Below the pieces are notes generated by a model. The model had not been told where the DNA came from. It was given only the letters and a program-made list of their open reading frames with translations, and did no database searches. A stretch of 48,807 bases of DNA from positions 1-48,807 of the forward strand of contig JAPLLV010000032.1 in the NCBI GenBank assembly GCA_026387405.1. The letters run 5' to 3'. The position numbers and the translations under genes are program-made. The DNA is from Candidatus Omnitrophota bacterium (lineage in GTDB: Bacteria; Omnitrophota; Gorgyraeia; Gygaellales; Profunditerraquicolaceae). Below, piece after piece: positions 33,350 to 46,400 of this stretch (position 1 is its first letter; every line of letters begins with the position of its first letter).

Positions 33350-33378
33350 AATTTAACATATAATATAAAACCGGTCAA
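33350..33378 (-). promoter_or_regulatory. Distal candidate promoter of the sugar ABC operon
   Basis: On the minus strand, TTGACC (33373-33378), 17 bases, TAAATT (33350-33355). A near-palindrome centred on AACGTT (33342-33347) overlaps the expected transcription start and could be a LacI-family operator; that part is weak. Confidence 0.5.
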
Positions 33379-33392
33379 GCTTTTATTGGCGC

Positions 33393-33707
33393 TTAACTTT
33401 CAAAACATATTTTATTATCCTCGTTAAAAGACAGGCCTGACTGCCAATACCGATCATCTAACTTCTTACACCAGACCACCCGCGCCTTACGGGCCAGTGG
33501 GCTTTTGAGCAACGAGGCTGCCCGCAACAGAATGCCTACCTCTGATTCTCTCTGTAGGGGAAAGTTACTGATAATGCCGGCACCGATAACAGAAAGGTCC
33601 TTTAATATAGAGGGCCTTTGCAAGGCATCACCTGTAACCAGCGTAGCCTGTCCGTCTACCTCGTATCTTTGATGCCTCCTGCGGCATGGTCTTGAAGAAT
33701 ATAGCAT
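33393..33707 (-). CDS. Single PilZ-domain protein
   Basis: A 104-residue protein that is little more than one PilZ domain. The c-di-GMP binding signature is present as RRRHQRYEV near residue 10 and DLSVIGAGI (D/N-x-S-x-x-G) around 38-46, followed by the barrel ending QSGLSF. It is predicted to bind cyclic di-GMP. It sits 47 bp after the double-PilZ gene. It lacks an output domain, so it probably acts by protein contact. Confidence 0.85.
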   Translation of the reverse strand: MLYSSRPCRRRHQRYEVDGQATLVTGDALQRPSILKDLSVIGAGIISNFPLQRESEVGILLRAASLLKSPLARKARVVWCKKLDDRYWQSGLSFNEDNKICFES

Positions 33708-33754
33708 GTCTTTTAGAATCTCTCCTGATAGTTAACGTCGTTGGGGGCGTGCGT

Positions 33755-34486
33755 TTATCTTAAGATGCGCGATAGCCCCATAAGGTTAGCCTTTTCCAGA
33801 TTCACGCCCACCCTGCACTGGCCTCCCTCACACATCCGGGACCAGGCTACCTGTCCGCGCGCGTAGAGCGGCTCTCCTTTATCGACAACCTCAACCCATA
33901 ACTCTAACGGGGTATCCGGTTTGAGCTCGACATCGGAGATAAACCCTATGCCCTTGGCGCTTATATCCTCGGTCTGGACTCCGCCTTCCTGAAACGAATT
34001 CAGGTCCAGGAACCGCAAAGGCAGCTTCTTTGCGAAACGCTCAAAAATCCTTTTGTCTTCCATTTTCTCACCCCTTTCATAGTTATGAACACCGGCCAAT
34101 CCGATATGGCCGGGTGCCTCATCAATGTTTTCTTCTCCAAACCACTTTTTATTGACTTCATCGTAATGATTGTTCCGGACAAACCGGAATATACCCTCCT
34201 TTGTCTGGTCGTCTATTTTTATAAAATACAACCCGTAACAGTTCGTCTCGCCATAGGCCTTGTGCCAGCAGACCCAGGCCTCGAATTTGAAACTCGGCCC
34301 GTCCTCCAAAGACACCTGTAACTTAACGCAGGCGTCTTTGGTCAGCTTCTCCTTTGAAACAAGGTTAAGGCCCTTGAGGCTCAGGTCTTTGACCCGGGCG
34401 GAAAAATGCCCCTCTTCGGCCTCGTGCCTGATGCGCGCCGGCGCGTCTACCTGCCATCTAGTAACTCTTCTGCGGTCGTCCATCAT
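33755..34486 (-). CDS. Double PilZ-domain protein
   Basis: A 243-residue protein with two PilZ-type domains. The first (about 3-110) has DDRRRVTRWQV and VKDLSLKGLNLVS; the second (about 142-243) has RIFERFAKKLPLRF and TEDISAKGIGFIS, ending in QCRVGVNLEKANL. The linker is short and acidic. Only the first has a strong RxxxR motif; the second has ERFAK, so its nucleotide binding is less certain. It starts 13 bp after the giant gene's stop, so both may be on one transcript. Two adjacent ATGs are possible; the second fits the Shine-Dalgarno slightly better. Confidence 0.82.
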   Translation of the reverse strand: MMDDRRRVTRWQVDAPARIRHEAEEGHFSARVKDLSLKGLNLVSKEKLTKDACVKLQVSLEDGPSFKFEAWVCWHKAYGETNCYGLYFIKIDDQTKEGIFRFVRNNHYDEVNKKWFGEENIDEAPGHIGLAGVHNYERGEKMEDKRIFERFAKKLPLRFLDLNSFQEGGVQTEDISAKGIGFISDVELKPDTPLELWVEVVDKGEPLYARGQVAWSRMCEGGQCRVGVNLEKANLMGLSRILR

Positions 34487-34499
34487 GCCTTAGCGCTTT

Positions 34500-37400
34500 T
34501 TATGACCCTTTTCTTCTCCACCGCGGGTCTGGAAATGGCTGAAGTTGACAATCATGTTGCAGTTCTTTCATAATCTCCATCATTAAATCCACCTCCCAAT
34601 CAGACGAGTTGATTGCCCGGGAAGGAAATATCTTTATCCTGCTTCCAAATTCACTAAGTTCTCTATCGCTAAGCAATAAACCCCTGAGTTGTTCAAGTTG
34701 TCCAAATGCGCCTTTATTAATTTTATCCCATCCCATACCTCTTATTTTCCGCCAATCAATCAAATAAACTATTTTACCTTGCAGTAACGCGCGTAACCCC
34801 GTGTCTACGGTACCGCCGTCCTTATCTCCTTCTACTACAATAACGACATCTGATAAACCGCTCACAATCCTGTCCCTTTTGTAAACATTTCTATGCCTCA
34901 CTTCATCAGAATCGTTTTGCTTGATGGCATGTTCAGAAATAAAACATCCATTTCTAAGAATGCTCGTTACTAGAGACCTTCTTTCTAATAGTGATACTTT
35001 ATCTTCTCTGCCGCTACCGCCTGCCCAACCGTCGAAATCAAAATATGGCCAATCCAAAATATCAGGCACCGCGGCTACAGTAACGCCGTTGGCGGCCATC
35101 GCACCTAAATGTGCTTCCATATCGATACCCGGGACAAAACAAGCGGCGACTATTACTTTATTTTTAGATAGGACTTTTGCCAAAGACCGCGTAAACTCGG
35201 CAATAAGATAATGTTTTACCGTCCTTGTGCCGGTAAAACCAATAGTAGGCCCCCTAGAATAACCGCTACCGATATAGTACAAATCGGGTAAATCAAGGTC
35301 TTCTTGCTTTGAATATTCCAGATCCTCACTTGGTTTAAATTTATTCTTTATCGGTATTTTCTTGCATAATCGCATGAATCCGGCTAACCGAGAATCAGGA
35401 AGAGAGACAACAGAACCTCCAATCCTCCGAATTATACCCCTTTCCGGCATTTCTAATGCTTCGGAAAAAATCACTTGAGATATTCTTATTAGCAAAAATT
35501 GATCGCAATCAATAAGAAATTCGGAATCTTCATCTATGATTTCTGATAACCAATCTCTTTCTCGCAAGGAAATTGACCACCTGCCCACATCCCAATATCG
35601 TTGTGACTCAGAATAATAAGTGCTCACGAAGAAGAATATGCTTCCATCCTGCCGCAACAAAGGCCTTAAGCTTGCAAGCGCCTCATTGATAACACTGGGG
35701 TTATCGTCTAGACATACCAGATCGTCTCTTGAATATTTTAAATTGAGCAATATCGAATCGAACTGACGCCCTTTAATTCCTGTTGTCTCTGCAATATCAC
35801 AAAATGACCGGGCCTGTTCAACGACCCATTCTTGGCCCATGGCAACCTCTTTAAGGTTAAGACGGGTTAAAGCAACAACATCCTTATTGGGGTCCACCGC
35901 AGCTATACGTCTGGCGCCTCGTTCAAAAATAAATGGGGCTGTTAAAATTGTCTCAAGTCCTATTATCAATACATCCCTGTTAACAAAGTACGGCTTCTTC
36001 CGATTCACGTCACCCTCAATAAATCTATAAAGCATGTTAGGGATGACTCCGTTATAATGACATGAAAGCCCGGATTGCCAAAAGATACTATGTTTAAAAG
36101 CCCGCGGCTTTATTTTCTCAAAATCACCCGGCGGAGAAATTGATTCTGGTGACTGTTTTGATAATGCCGCTGAAGAGGCTGGCGTGTCTTTCAGGACCGT
36201 TTCCTCTTGAGCCGTTGGCACAGAAGGAGTGACGGAAGAACTGTCCCCCTTGTTTACTTTACTTTGCTCCGCCATCGCCATAACATCTGGAAATTCGGCA
36301 AAAGCTTCTTTGAATTCCGGCGGCAAAAGTTCCGGATTCTTTTTGTACACTGCCCAGTTGTAAGCAGCGTGGATCTTAGCAACCGCGAAAATAGCTTCAG
36401 CCCGGGCAGCATTTTCTAAATCTTCTCCCGATAAACATCTCATCATCTCTAATCTTGCCCGGTCATACTCAACCTCAAAAATATTATCGGTTATTTCTGC
36501 GAACTTCTCTAATACCTGCTTTTGCGCTTTATTTAATTTGCCGTGCGCCTTGACAAACATTCTTGAGTCTATGCGCGCCTTACCTTCCCCGGTACGCCAT
36601 ATCTCTTCATCCATAGATAAAACTAATAAAAATTCCTTTACCCGTTGATCATGCTTTTCAACCGACAATCCCTCAATAGATTTAAGAAAGTCAACGAAAT
36701 CTTTGCGATTGCGCGGCAGCATGGCTGGCGGCGTGGAGACGGAATTAATAGAACCGTCTTTTACTAGAAACGGCAAGGCGCCGGCATCCCGTATTCTTCT
36801 GCTTGCGGCATGCACATCCAATTGATATTTTTCAACCTCTTTTATCTTATCCAGTTGAACTTGGATAAGTCCTTCCAGCATCTGCCTTACGCCCTCTTGG
36901 GCAAGGAATAGATTTATAAAATCGTGGGAACCAATAGGAACAGCTCCTCCTATTGCCTTTGCTGCATTAAGAGCGAGTATCTGGCTTTCCACGGGGAAAG
37001 GATAACCTCCCAGCTCATCTCGTAAAGCTCTGATTAATGTCTCGCCTGCCTGCCGCACATTCGGCATAAGATTAGGCAGCGCTGTTTTTCTCACTTTGGA
37101 TTCTCCTAACATGGTCACTAAGTCGTAGTATAAACCAAGCATATCGTGAGCAAAATCATATAACATCTCATTAAAGGACCAACCATCAAAATAAACGCGC
37201 ATTGCCGCAGCAAGAACAGTCTCATCAATAAGTTTACTGACTATACTACGGGCTTCATCATAGGTTAAACCTTGTGACCCGTTATGGCGCAGGTGAGATT
37301 GCCTCCGCAGGTGGTCAAGCGCTATCCGGGGGCAAAAAAGTTTCATTGCGCGCTGACCGCGCTGAATAACCCAACCTAAACATTGGCTATCAATCATGCC

Positions 37401-40400
37401 GGGAACTAGAAGACCGGACGAAGGCCGGTTATCAATGGTGGTCATGGTAGTTGTACTAAGCCGGAAGCGTCCACTTACCCAGTCTAATAATACATAGGGG
37501 ATACCGGTGCGCTTTCGGATACCAGTGAGGCAGTTAATATCTCCTGTTTCGGCGAATGCATTAACATCGTGATAGACCGAGCCTGCTCCCGCAAGATTAC
37601 AGTAGTTAGAGACCAGCCCAACTACTCCCTCTGCGGGTTTATCATCAAGACATACAGCATTGCCTTCGTCCCACTTTATCCGCAGTCCGGCTATTTCCTG
37701 GGTGGGCCTGGCTATAGAATTACCATGGATACCATATGCATCAACGGGAAGTGTCATATCATCCCGGGTTTCCCAGGGTAAGGCAAAGGCGTGCTTCAAA
37801 AGCCGCATTGAGCCAAATGAAAATTCTCTTGTCTCAATTCGTTTCTCTTCAATTATCTTCATCACCCATTGGGGTAATTTTTCGCTGAGATTAATCTCAT
37901 GGGAGAAGTCGGCGTAGAGAACCTGCAAGAGAGGAAAATATACACTGAGTTCAACACTGCCTTTTGTCTCAAGCTGTGCCTGCAGTAACGACGAGCATCT
38001 CCTGAACTTCTCCTTATCCCTCTCAACAATTGCAGCGATATCGCTATAGATGAAAACAAAAAGCCCTGCCTGAAGTAAAAGGGCCTGTTTGAATGCACTG
38101 GATAAGAATGTCTTGTTCAGCGTAACCTCAGCGTAAGAGTCATCGTCAACTGTAGAATATATCTTTCCTGAAAGGTAACACTGCACGAAGTTGCGGTTTG
38201 AGCCGAACTTATTTGGCGGGAAGAAAATCCTGGTTAAATCATCGCAACTTAAGCCGTGCGCCTTTATGCGCTCATCCATGGCCAGAAGCTCAAGAAATCT
38301 TGCTTTTTCTACGTTGCCAACATAGCGTATTGCCACACCAAACTCCCCGCCCAGACGTCTCAGCATCTCTTGCTTATCACTGGCTGCCTGGCCATAGGAA
38401 TCGTCAAAAACCCAAACCGTCGGAAACTCATGGCCGAATTCCTCGATGGCAAATAAGTGGCTTCTTATACATTTCTCCAAGGCACAAGCATCGCGCGCAG
38501 TCGGAAAAGCAATACTGATTATCGGGTTTCTGACTCTGCGCTTTAGCTGCTCACCATTCACCACTCTGTTTACCAACCCAACTGTAGTTTCTAGTTTCTC
38601 GGTGTGTGCATTTTGTAAATTTATCTGGTCGATGAAAAACCCTCTATTTCTAATTAAGTCCATATACATAGACAGCACCAATCCTATGTCATGTCTGGCC
38701 GCTTCCCTTTCTTTGGCTGAGTAGAGTTCTGGATACCGGTCAAAACCTTTGCTCAAGGCGCGGTGCCTGATAGCCGCAGCGTCAAAAATAAGATAACGGC
38801 TGCCATATACCGGCTCAATGCGCAGGTCGGTATTAATCATACTATTTACATAGTAAAATAGCCGTTCTACCCTAAGGCGCAATTCCTCGTTTATCGCATC
38901 ACTCACGCAGGCGATGTCAATTAACCCAAAAAGCACATTTAATATTTCCGGCCGGTTATTCAACCAGGCAAATCCGCAATCTGCAAAAATCCCTGAATTC
39001 CGGATGTGCCTCAAGGCATAGCTCGCTGCAAGGACACGGTCGTATTCTGTGTCGCTGAGAGAGGGTTGGCGTGACGGCTCACCAAAAAATAGCTGGTGAA
39101 AAACCCTCGGCGTATGTGTGACGCGTTCGGGGACAAAGCCGACTGCTGATATGTCCAGATTAAACCCGCTCATTGCCATTCTTCTCTCGGCCGCAACATC
39201 CTCTTCTTTCTTCTTTCTTATCCTTGCCAAGTATTCAAAGACGTCATCAGCTAACCATTTTGCCAAGATACTTCCTAAACCCCTGATTTTGTTTTCGGGC
39301 TGTCTTAGCCATCTGGCTAAGTCCTTTGCCGAAACAAACTCCTTATCGCCAATTTTCTTTAAAAGTTCTCTAATAAAATCTTCCGCTTTAATATCTCTTA
39401 ATTCCCCGGCAACCCTCTTGTTCAGCGCGGCGCTCCAATCAATACCCTGTGCCCATGCAGAAAAGGGGACGTTTCCCTTTTTCGCCGCATCATTGGCCCC
39501 CACGGGTGAAGGTTCGCTGGCCTCCTCTGCCCCAAAAATGTCCTGATCCTTAACTTGCCCGAGAACATAATGAAGCGGAACGAACTGACCGAAAGGTAAG
39601 GTCGCGGGATTGACGACGCCAGAACTTTTTTCTTCCTCCGTCAATTGATAAGCATCTTCCCGCTTTACCTTATAAATATGGTCCGCGTGCCAAAGATAGA
39701 CGTTGGCACCGGGTAACAGCTCTTTCACTTTCTTGACCCAAATTCCCTCCGTGATATATTTTGCGGCCTCGTGCTCGTAGAGGAGTTTCGCGACAATACC
39801 GTGCCTGACCAAATGCCCGGACAAACATGCGCTTCCCTCAAAAATAACAATCGTTTCTGCGCGATCTGCTTTAGCACAATCAGCAAAGATGTCTGCGATG
39901 TCCGGAGCAACATAACCCACCCTTATTCTCTCCTGGCAGGACATTTCATCTTCTGCGGCGAGAACAAAACAATTCTTTTCGATAAGCTTTGCCGGAACTT
40001 GAAATTGTATAAACCGTGCCCATTGGTATAAAAATTCCTTCTGATCCTCGGAACTCATTGGAATATAAAATTCCCTTAAAATGTCTGGGAGCTTCTGATC
40101 AAAGCCCCAAAGACCAAAACGACAGCATCCTAAAGATAGGAATGATTCTTCCCAATCAAACGTAATCCTGTAAACCAGAATAGCGCCCCAATGAACAGTC
40201 ATCTCGAAACGGCAACTGTTTGGAAACAAAATGACATCCACTAAAATTTTGAAAACATGGCTTTGCTTTTGAGTATCCTGATAAGAAAACACATACGTGA
40301 AACTATTGGGAACCGACGACGGGGTTTCATTCCCCGTTGACCCGTTGCCCGCTATCAGCGCCACCAGGCCGCGCTTGTTGCGCACTTGCTCGCTCGCTTG

Positions 40401-43400
40401 GCAGGCCGAAAGATGATACGTCCTCATTTTCGCAACCACGGCGTTGTGCCAGCGGCGGTTATTGGCGGCATGCCAGAGAATGCGTCCACGGAGCGACTCC
40501 ATTTTCTGAATGCGCTCAACAAGCTTCCGTACTTTTTCTTGATCTTTAGGCGGATGATGCCGAATAAGCCATTCTTTCAAAGATGGGAATACCCAGAGCA
40601 AGATTTCTTCAACCCGGGGGGCGATCACAACAGCGATGCAGCGTTTCCATGTCTCGCTCTTCACCCACTCGTACCACGCCCGGAACTCCGGCAGCATGGC
40701 GGGGACGAAGGGTGGCGCAGGGATAGCAAGATGAGAAGCCACCGCCGTATGTAAACTTCTCAATCTCGCAATCAACGCTTCACGATTGTCTTCTTTAAAC
40801 CGCGCTACCACAGGATAAGAGTAAGGATGCGCAATGATATTCGACAAGAAACTATTTCTAAAATCGCGCAACATACCATGAACCTGCTCAATACTCAAAC
40901 GTCTTTCGCGGCAGCCTTCTATAAAACCAACTATGCCCTGATCATAGCGATCCCACCATATCTCGCAATCAAAGATCGGATTTTCCGTAATAAAATCGAA
41001 CTCTCCCTGCAACAAGGCATTAATAATCATATCGCCACGGCTATATGTGCGGTTAACATTATCCTGGGTCCAGATAATTATAATTTCCCACACTCCGTCA
41101 ACATTCTGGCGTCCGACAAAATCTCCAGCGCACACATGGGCCTGCAATACATTCCCGCAATCCGCGGGCAGATCAGAATAAATAGCTCGTAACTTAGCAA
41201 TCGTTTTCCAGATGCTATCGCTTTCTCTCTCGGGAAGAGCGCCACTTGATTCGTCCTGACCATAACGCACCCGGATACGCGCTCCGGTATCTTCACTCAA
41301 GTGTAATTCATGAAATCCTTCAACCCATTCATTTACCATAAGCGGAACGTATTCTTCGCCATTCCAGGAAATATACTTTCCGATACCAAGCTTAAACGGT
41401 TCGATAACGTATCCGGGGTTAAACGAGTAATGACGCTGCAAAGAATTAAAAACGCGCGGCAGGGCGCACGCCGCATCGCGCAAATCCATGGCAGTATTGA
41501 CCGTGAAATATACCGCTTTTCCCGATCGCAATAAAACCATTACTCTAAAAACCGTAGTATAGTATCCTCTCTTAACCAACCATACCTCCACTTCTTCAAT
41601 TTCACTTGTATTACTTACCTGCCCGATGCCGCGATATTCCTTAGCCATCCTTGGGTTATGTGCGTCAACATTTAAGATATAATTATTAAGGTAATCCAGT
41701 AAGGGCGCAGAGTCTCCCTTGTCGCCTTTAAGATGATTGATTACTGCCTCAACTGCCATGCGCGTGCTTATCATGTGCGCTTCGTTAACCGCTGACTTAA
41801 GGCGGCCTGCCTCAGCAATCGCCTCCGGGCAGTGGCAATACTCAAGAATAGCCGCCCTCCCATCGGCAGAATCAGCAAGCTTATCAAGAAAAATCGGGAA
41901 ATCCCACATCTTTAAGTAAGAAACCAGCGACATTACGGTATTATTAGCAACCCTGCTTAAAGTGCGCGAAGGATACAATAAATAGCTGCATCCGGGAACG
42001 TAGGCCTTACGTTCAGGGCCATATACGACCGAATATTTAACTTCCAAATTTACGGAAATTGGGGACGTTTCTGTTTTTTTAGCTTCTGCGGGAACTGGGG
42101 AAGCTTCCGAAGCATCCGCCATTGCCGGCACACGGCGCTTTCCTAAAAGCCACAGCCAGTTGTGCCAGGCATGGGCCAATACGCGCCACTTATAGGAAAC
42201 GCCTTCCGTAGCATCGGTGAATGTGACAATTTCCGGATGGTTATGATGCGCGGCCTTAAATAGCTGGGGAGGCAGATACCATCTATACAACAGGGGAAAC
42301 TTAAGAATACGGGGGTCACGGAAGGCCTCTTCTATAAGCCCTACGCCAAGGGTTAGCCAAAGGACTGCGGCAATCAATAAGGTAGCAGACACCGCCCACA
42401 GGGCCACTGCTCCGCACAATCCCGCAGCCGCCATCAATAATCCAAAGATCACTTGCGAAAACGGCAGCATGGCAGGCAAAGAACCACGGGTATCCCCTCT
42501 TTGCTTTCCCGATGCCTTCCTTATACACTCAAGCCATTCGCAGACAATCGGCGTGTATTTCCGGCAACGCTCGCAACAACCCTCGGATAACCGCACATAC
42601 AGCTCAAGCCATCTCTGGAATTCCTGCAAACCCTTATCCTGCCCATGAAGTTCTACCAATCCCCACTGGATCCCCAAGAGCACCTCTTCCGGAGTAAAAA
42701 TAGTAACGGTATAATCCTGCTGGAGATTCACAGGTACCCTGTGAATACCTTGCGTTACGGTTTCGGTAGAGAATAATGTATGCATGAAAACGCGTATATT
42801 GACCTCTTCATTGGTGCGGCCGGGAATAGGCACGGTATCTTCCGGCTTAAAAAAGCCTTCGGTCCTGCGTACTGCTACAAGATAGATTTCCCGCGTTTGG
42901 GGATTGTATATGAAATCCCCGGCATTGTACCTTCGATCAAGAATGCCTCTACCTTTCTTGGGATCAAAATATATGGTTTGGATTTTGACAATCTCCTGTT
43001 TAATCCGGCTTCCTTCCTCATCCGGTATGGGCACAAAATCTTCTTCATTCAAAATCACCCCTGCTGCTTCTCCCTCCGAAGAAATCCCCTTAGACTCATC
43101 CGCTCGCAGGTAAAGATACTTAATCATCTTGCGTGAAATAAAATTTATTTCCGAGCCGTTCTTCCACTCGCAGGCAATTATCGCCAGTTCATTCACCGGC
43201 CCCTGAGGGCCGAATGTGGCAATCGCTTCCATGTCTAAGGCATACTGCTGGGGGAGATACTGCGGCCTGAAATCATATAAAGACGACATTTCTTCGTATT
43301 GTCTGGCTGTCTTCCTATTGTTCGTGTCCACCTTAGCGACAGCCAGGCAAAAATTCCGCCACTCTCCGGATACCCTCGCCTTGACCTTAAAGATGCCCTC

Positions 43401-46400
43401 CTGCCCTGCTTCGTTCTCATATTCAACGAAGATCGGCTGCGCGATTTCATTAAATGAAACCTCTCTTTTCTCAATCTTGGATAAAACCTGGATTAAGAAT
43501 CTGCCGCCATCCTGAGCAAAGACGCGCGCTATCGCATTTCCGATCTCTCGCAGGGGCAAGAAATAAGGCACATACACCCCCCATTCTTCCGTGATTTTAA
43601 ATATTATCTCGACAGTTACCGGAGGATTTTCGCTGCCGCGTTCAAGGCCCTGCTGCCGGAGAATTCTTCTCTGTAAATCCCCATAGAAATTTATATCTTC
43701 CTCTCGCTGACAATATATAACCCGATGCAATCGCCTGGGGTGGCTATCTACGCGGAGCGCCCATTCGATCTGTTCGGTATCCAGATTAATCAGTGCATAC
43801 TGGTTAAGGCCGTAGGCATCAAGGATCCTGTTTACATTTCTCTCTTCGATGATGGAGCAGATTTCCTTATCTTTATCATAAATAGGGTGCAAAATCCTGT
43901 CCTCGTCAAAACCCGAGATATACTTTGCGCCTAATATCGTTAAAAGGGCCTTGACCTCTTCCCAATTCGCACTATCATCAAGCCATTTCCGGTTGATGGG
44001 ATGCGGGATGATATCGAAGGTATCGTTAAAGGCATTCAGGAATGCCAGGCAGCGACTGTTACCGAGTGCAGATAAGTCCCTTAGAAAGTTTTGCGCAAAG
44101 TCCGTGTCAACAAGCAAAAGAAGCATTAGGGCGTGCCGGTATCCCCTATCAAAGGTATTGACATTCAGATCATTGTAAAGCCGCTTTTCGCCCGCCAGCG
44201 CAAATTTGGCTTCATACCAGCTTAAGAACCTTTGCTGCGGCAGGTTAATCTCTATTTCCCACTGACCGTTAGGCCTAACAAGACAGGGCATCCCGTATTT
44301 AAAGGCCCTGCGGATATCGCTATTGATAGGATTGCCTTCGGGGAATGCGTTATCCGGGCCGCGCGCATAGCGGTCAAGCTTTGCCCGGCTGAAATAGTTT
44401 GCATACCTCGTCCCTGCCTGTTGATTTTGCCTGAGGATAAAACGCGGCGATACGGTTGCCGGCAGGGCATCTTGAGCCTCTAAGTATTGATTGAGCGCAT
44501 TTTGTAACTGAGCAAGCGCACTTAAAACGATAGTGCGGCTTTCCCCTGGAAAATGCCGAAGCGAACCGGCGTTATCCGGATACGCACATATACGGGGCAA
44601 TGTCTCTTCTGCTACATGCGCAAGCATCTCCTGTACCTGTTCTTGCGCAACCCCTGCCTCCCGGCATCCCCTGACAAAAGCCGGGATCGCCAAGTCAAAA
44701 TACCTCCACCAGTTCCGCGGTGTGCGTACCGGCTCATCAAGGATAAAATCAATTTCTCCTTGCAAGAGGGTATTTAATACAAAGTCGTCAACGGTATTGC
44801 TCGTCTCCCCGTCATCTTCGCACCAAACCACCATCACCTCCCAGGTCCCGTCGGAAAACCGCCTTCCGACGAAATCTCCGGCATTTACCCGTGCCTGAAA
44901 TACTTCCGCCTTATCCCCGCAAACCCTGGAATACAGTGTGCGGATTTTAATCATGGTCTGCCATATCTGATTTGCCTCGTTTGTGGGAATAGCAACCGTG
45001 TCTCTCTCATCGCCGTACCGCCACACGGTAAAGTCCGAACCTGAAGAAAACTCGAGATGCAACTCATAGAAGTCATCGAGCCATTCGCTCATCATGAGGG
45101 TGACCGTGCGCCTGCCATAAGCGGTCGCGATATCCTGTTCCTCCAGAGCAAAGGGTTCGGAAATATATCCCGGATTGTGCCGATATCTCTTCTGAAGAGA
45201 AGAAAATGCGCGCCGCAATCCTTTGGCTGCATCATGCATATCGCTTGCGGCATTGACTGCAAAACGGATGCGGGAGCCGCTTCTAAGAACCACCTGCACC
45301 TGAAATACGCTGCTATAATTGCCCTGTTTTATAGACCACAATTCGATACGGTGGAGTTCACGCCTGTTGGCGATGGCCGGCATACCTTTATACTGCCGGG
45401 CCAGACGTTCGTTTCTGCCTTGCGCAGTTATAATATGATTCAGGTACCCAAGAAGCGGCGCATAGTCATTCTCTTTGCCTTTTAAATGCTGCACGATAGC
45501 CTCGAATACGCCTATACCGTCTATCATTTTCGCTGCATCTATTTCCTTTTTAAGGCTTAGCGCATGTGCACGTAAATGAGCAGGATATTCCCGCAGGACA
45601 TTATCGTTTACCTCCTCCCTTATAAAGATGTCAACAAGAAAATTAAGCATGTCCGTGCCGCACCAATCTCGCAGGGCAATAAGCGCATCCGGAATCCTGC
45701 GCCATAGCGTTAATGACGGAGGAGTGGCTTGATTCTCTTCTTTTAGCCGCACTGGTGTGCGTTGCGGCCCCCAGAATGCCTCTATTTTGATATGGTCAGC
45801 CGGTGTACTGTTTTGTATGACGCCGGCAGCGGCAGCCTGCTTCTGCCCACGCCGCATGATATCTTCAGCCATAGCTGCTATATCAAAAAACCCTGCTGTG
45901 CGGCCGGCCTTTCTTTCTTTTCCTTTTCCGCTGTCTGAGTTTCCCGCCATTGCCGCATAGGCAGGTGCGGGTTGCAGCTTGGCAAAAGCAGGGATTGCGG
46001 GAAAGGTTTCTTTAAGATAATCTTTAAGGGGATTGCTGATGCGGGTGGTGATTTCAAAGCTCAAGTTAAATAAGCAGTGCAGGAAGATTGCGCAACGTAA
46101 GCCAAGCCATTTGCCCAAAGAGGTGCCAAATAGCGCGGTTAAAAACGCCTTGACCCTGTCTATCCTGGCCCGCAAAGCGCGTAACTCAGCTTCTGCCCCG
46201 GACTCATGCTTGGCCAACCACTGCTCAAGCGTGGTTTGCTGGTTATGGAAATCTATTTCCTCTGCCTTAGGCGCGCGCCGGAGAGAGATACAGAGTTTTT
46301 CTTTCAAGGTGGGGGCAGCATCGTATTTGTCCTGCCAATCTTCGGTCATGGCCGGCGTATTGTCTTCTGCGGCGGCAGGCATGGCCTTAGCCGATAGCGC

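Noticed and set aside
33232-33378. N-terminal extension of the sugar-binding lipoprotein
   Set aside because: The open frame continues upstream, but the lipoprotein signal peptide and the GGGAGGA site define the start at 33231; the extension also overlaps both candidate promoters.
40550-46120. Intact CPBP-type membrane protease domains inside the giant protein
   Set aside because: Segments such as IAPRVEEILLW, IEEAFRDP and HCLFNLSFE recall that family's motifs, but none shows the full EExxxR plus histidine set in a membrane context, so remnants are possible but not supported.
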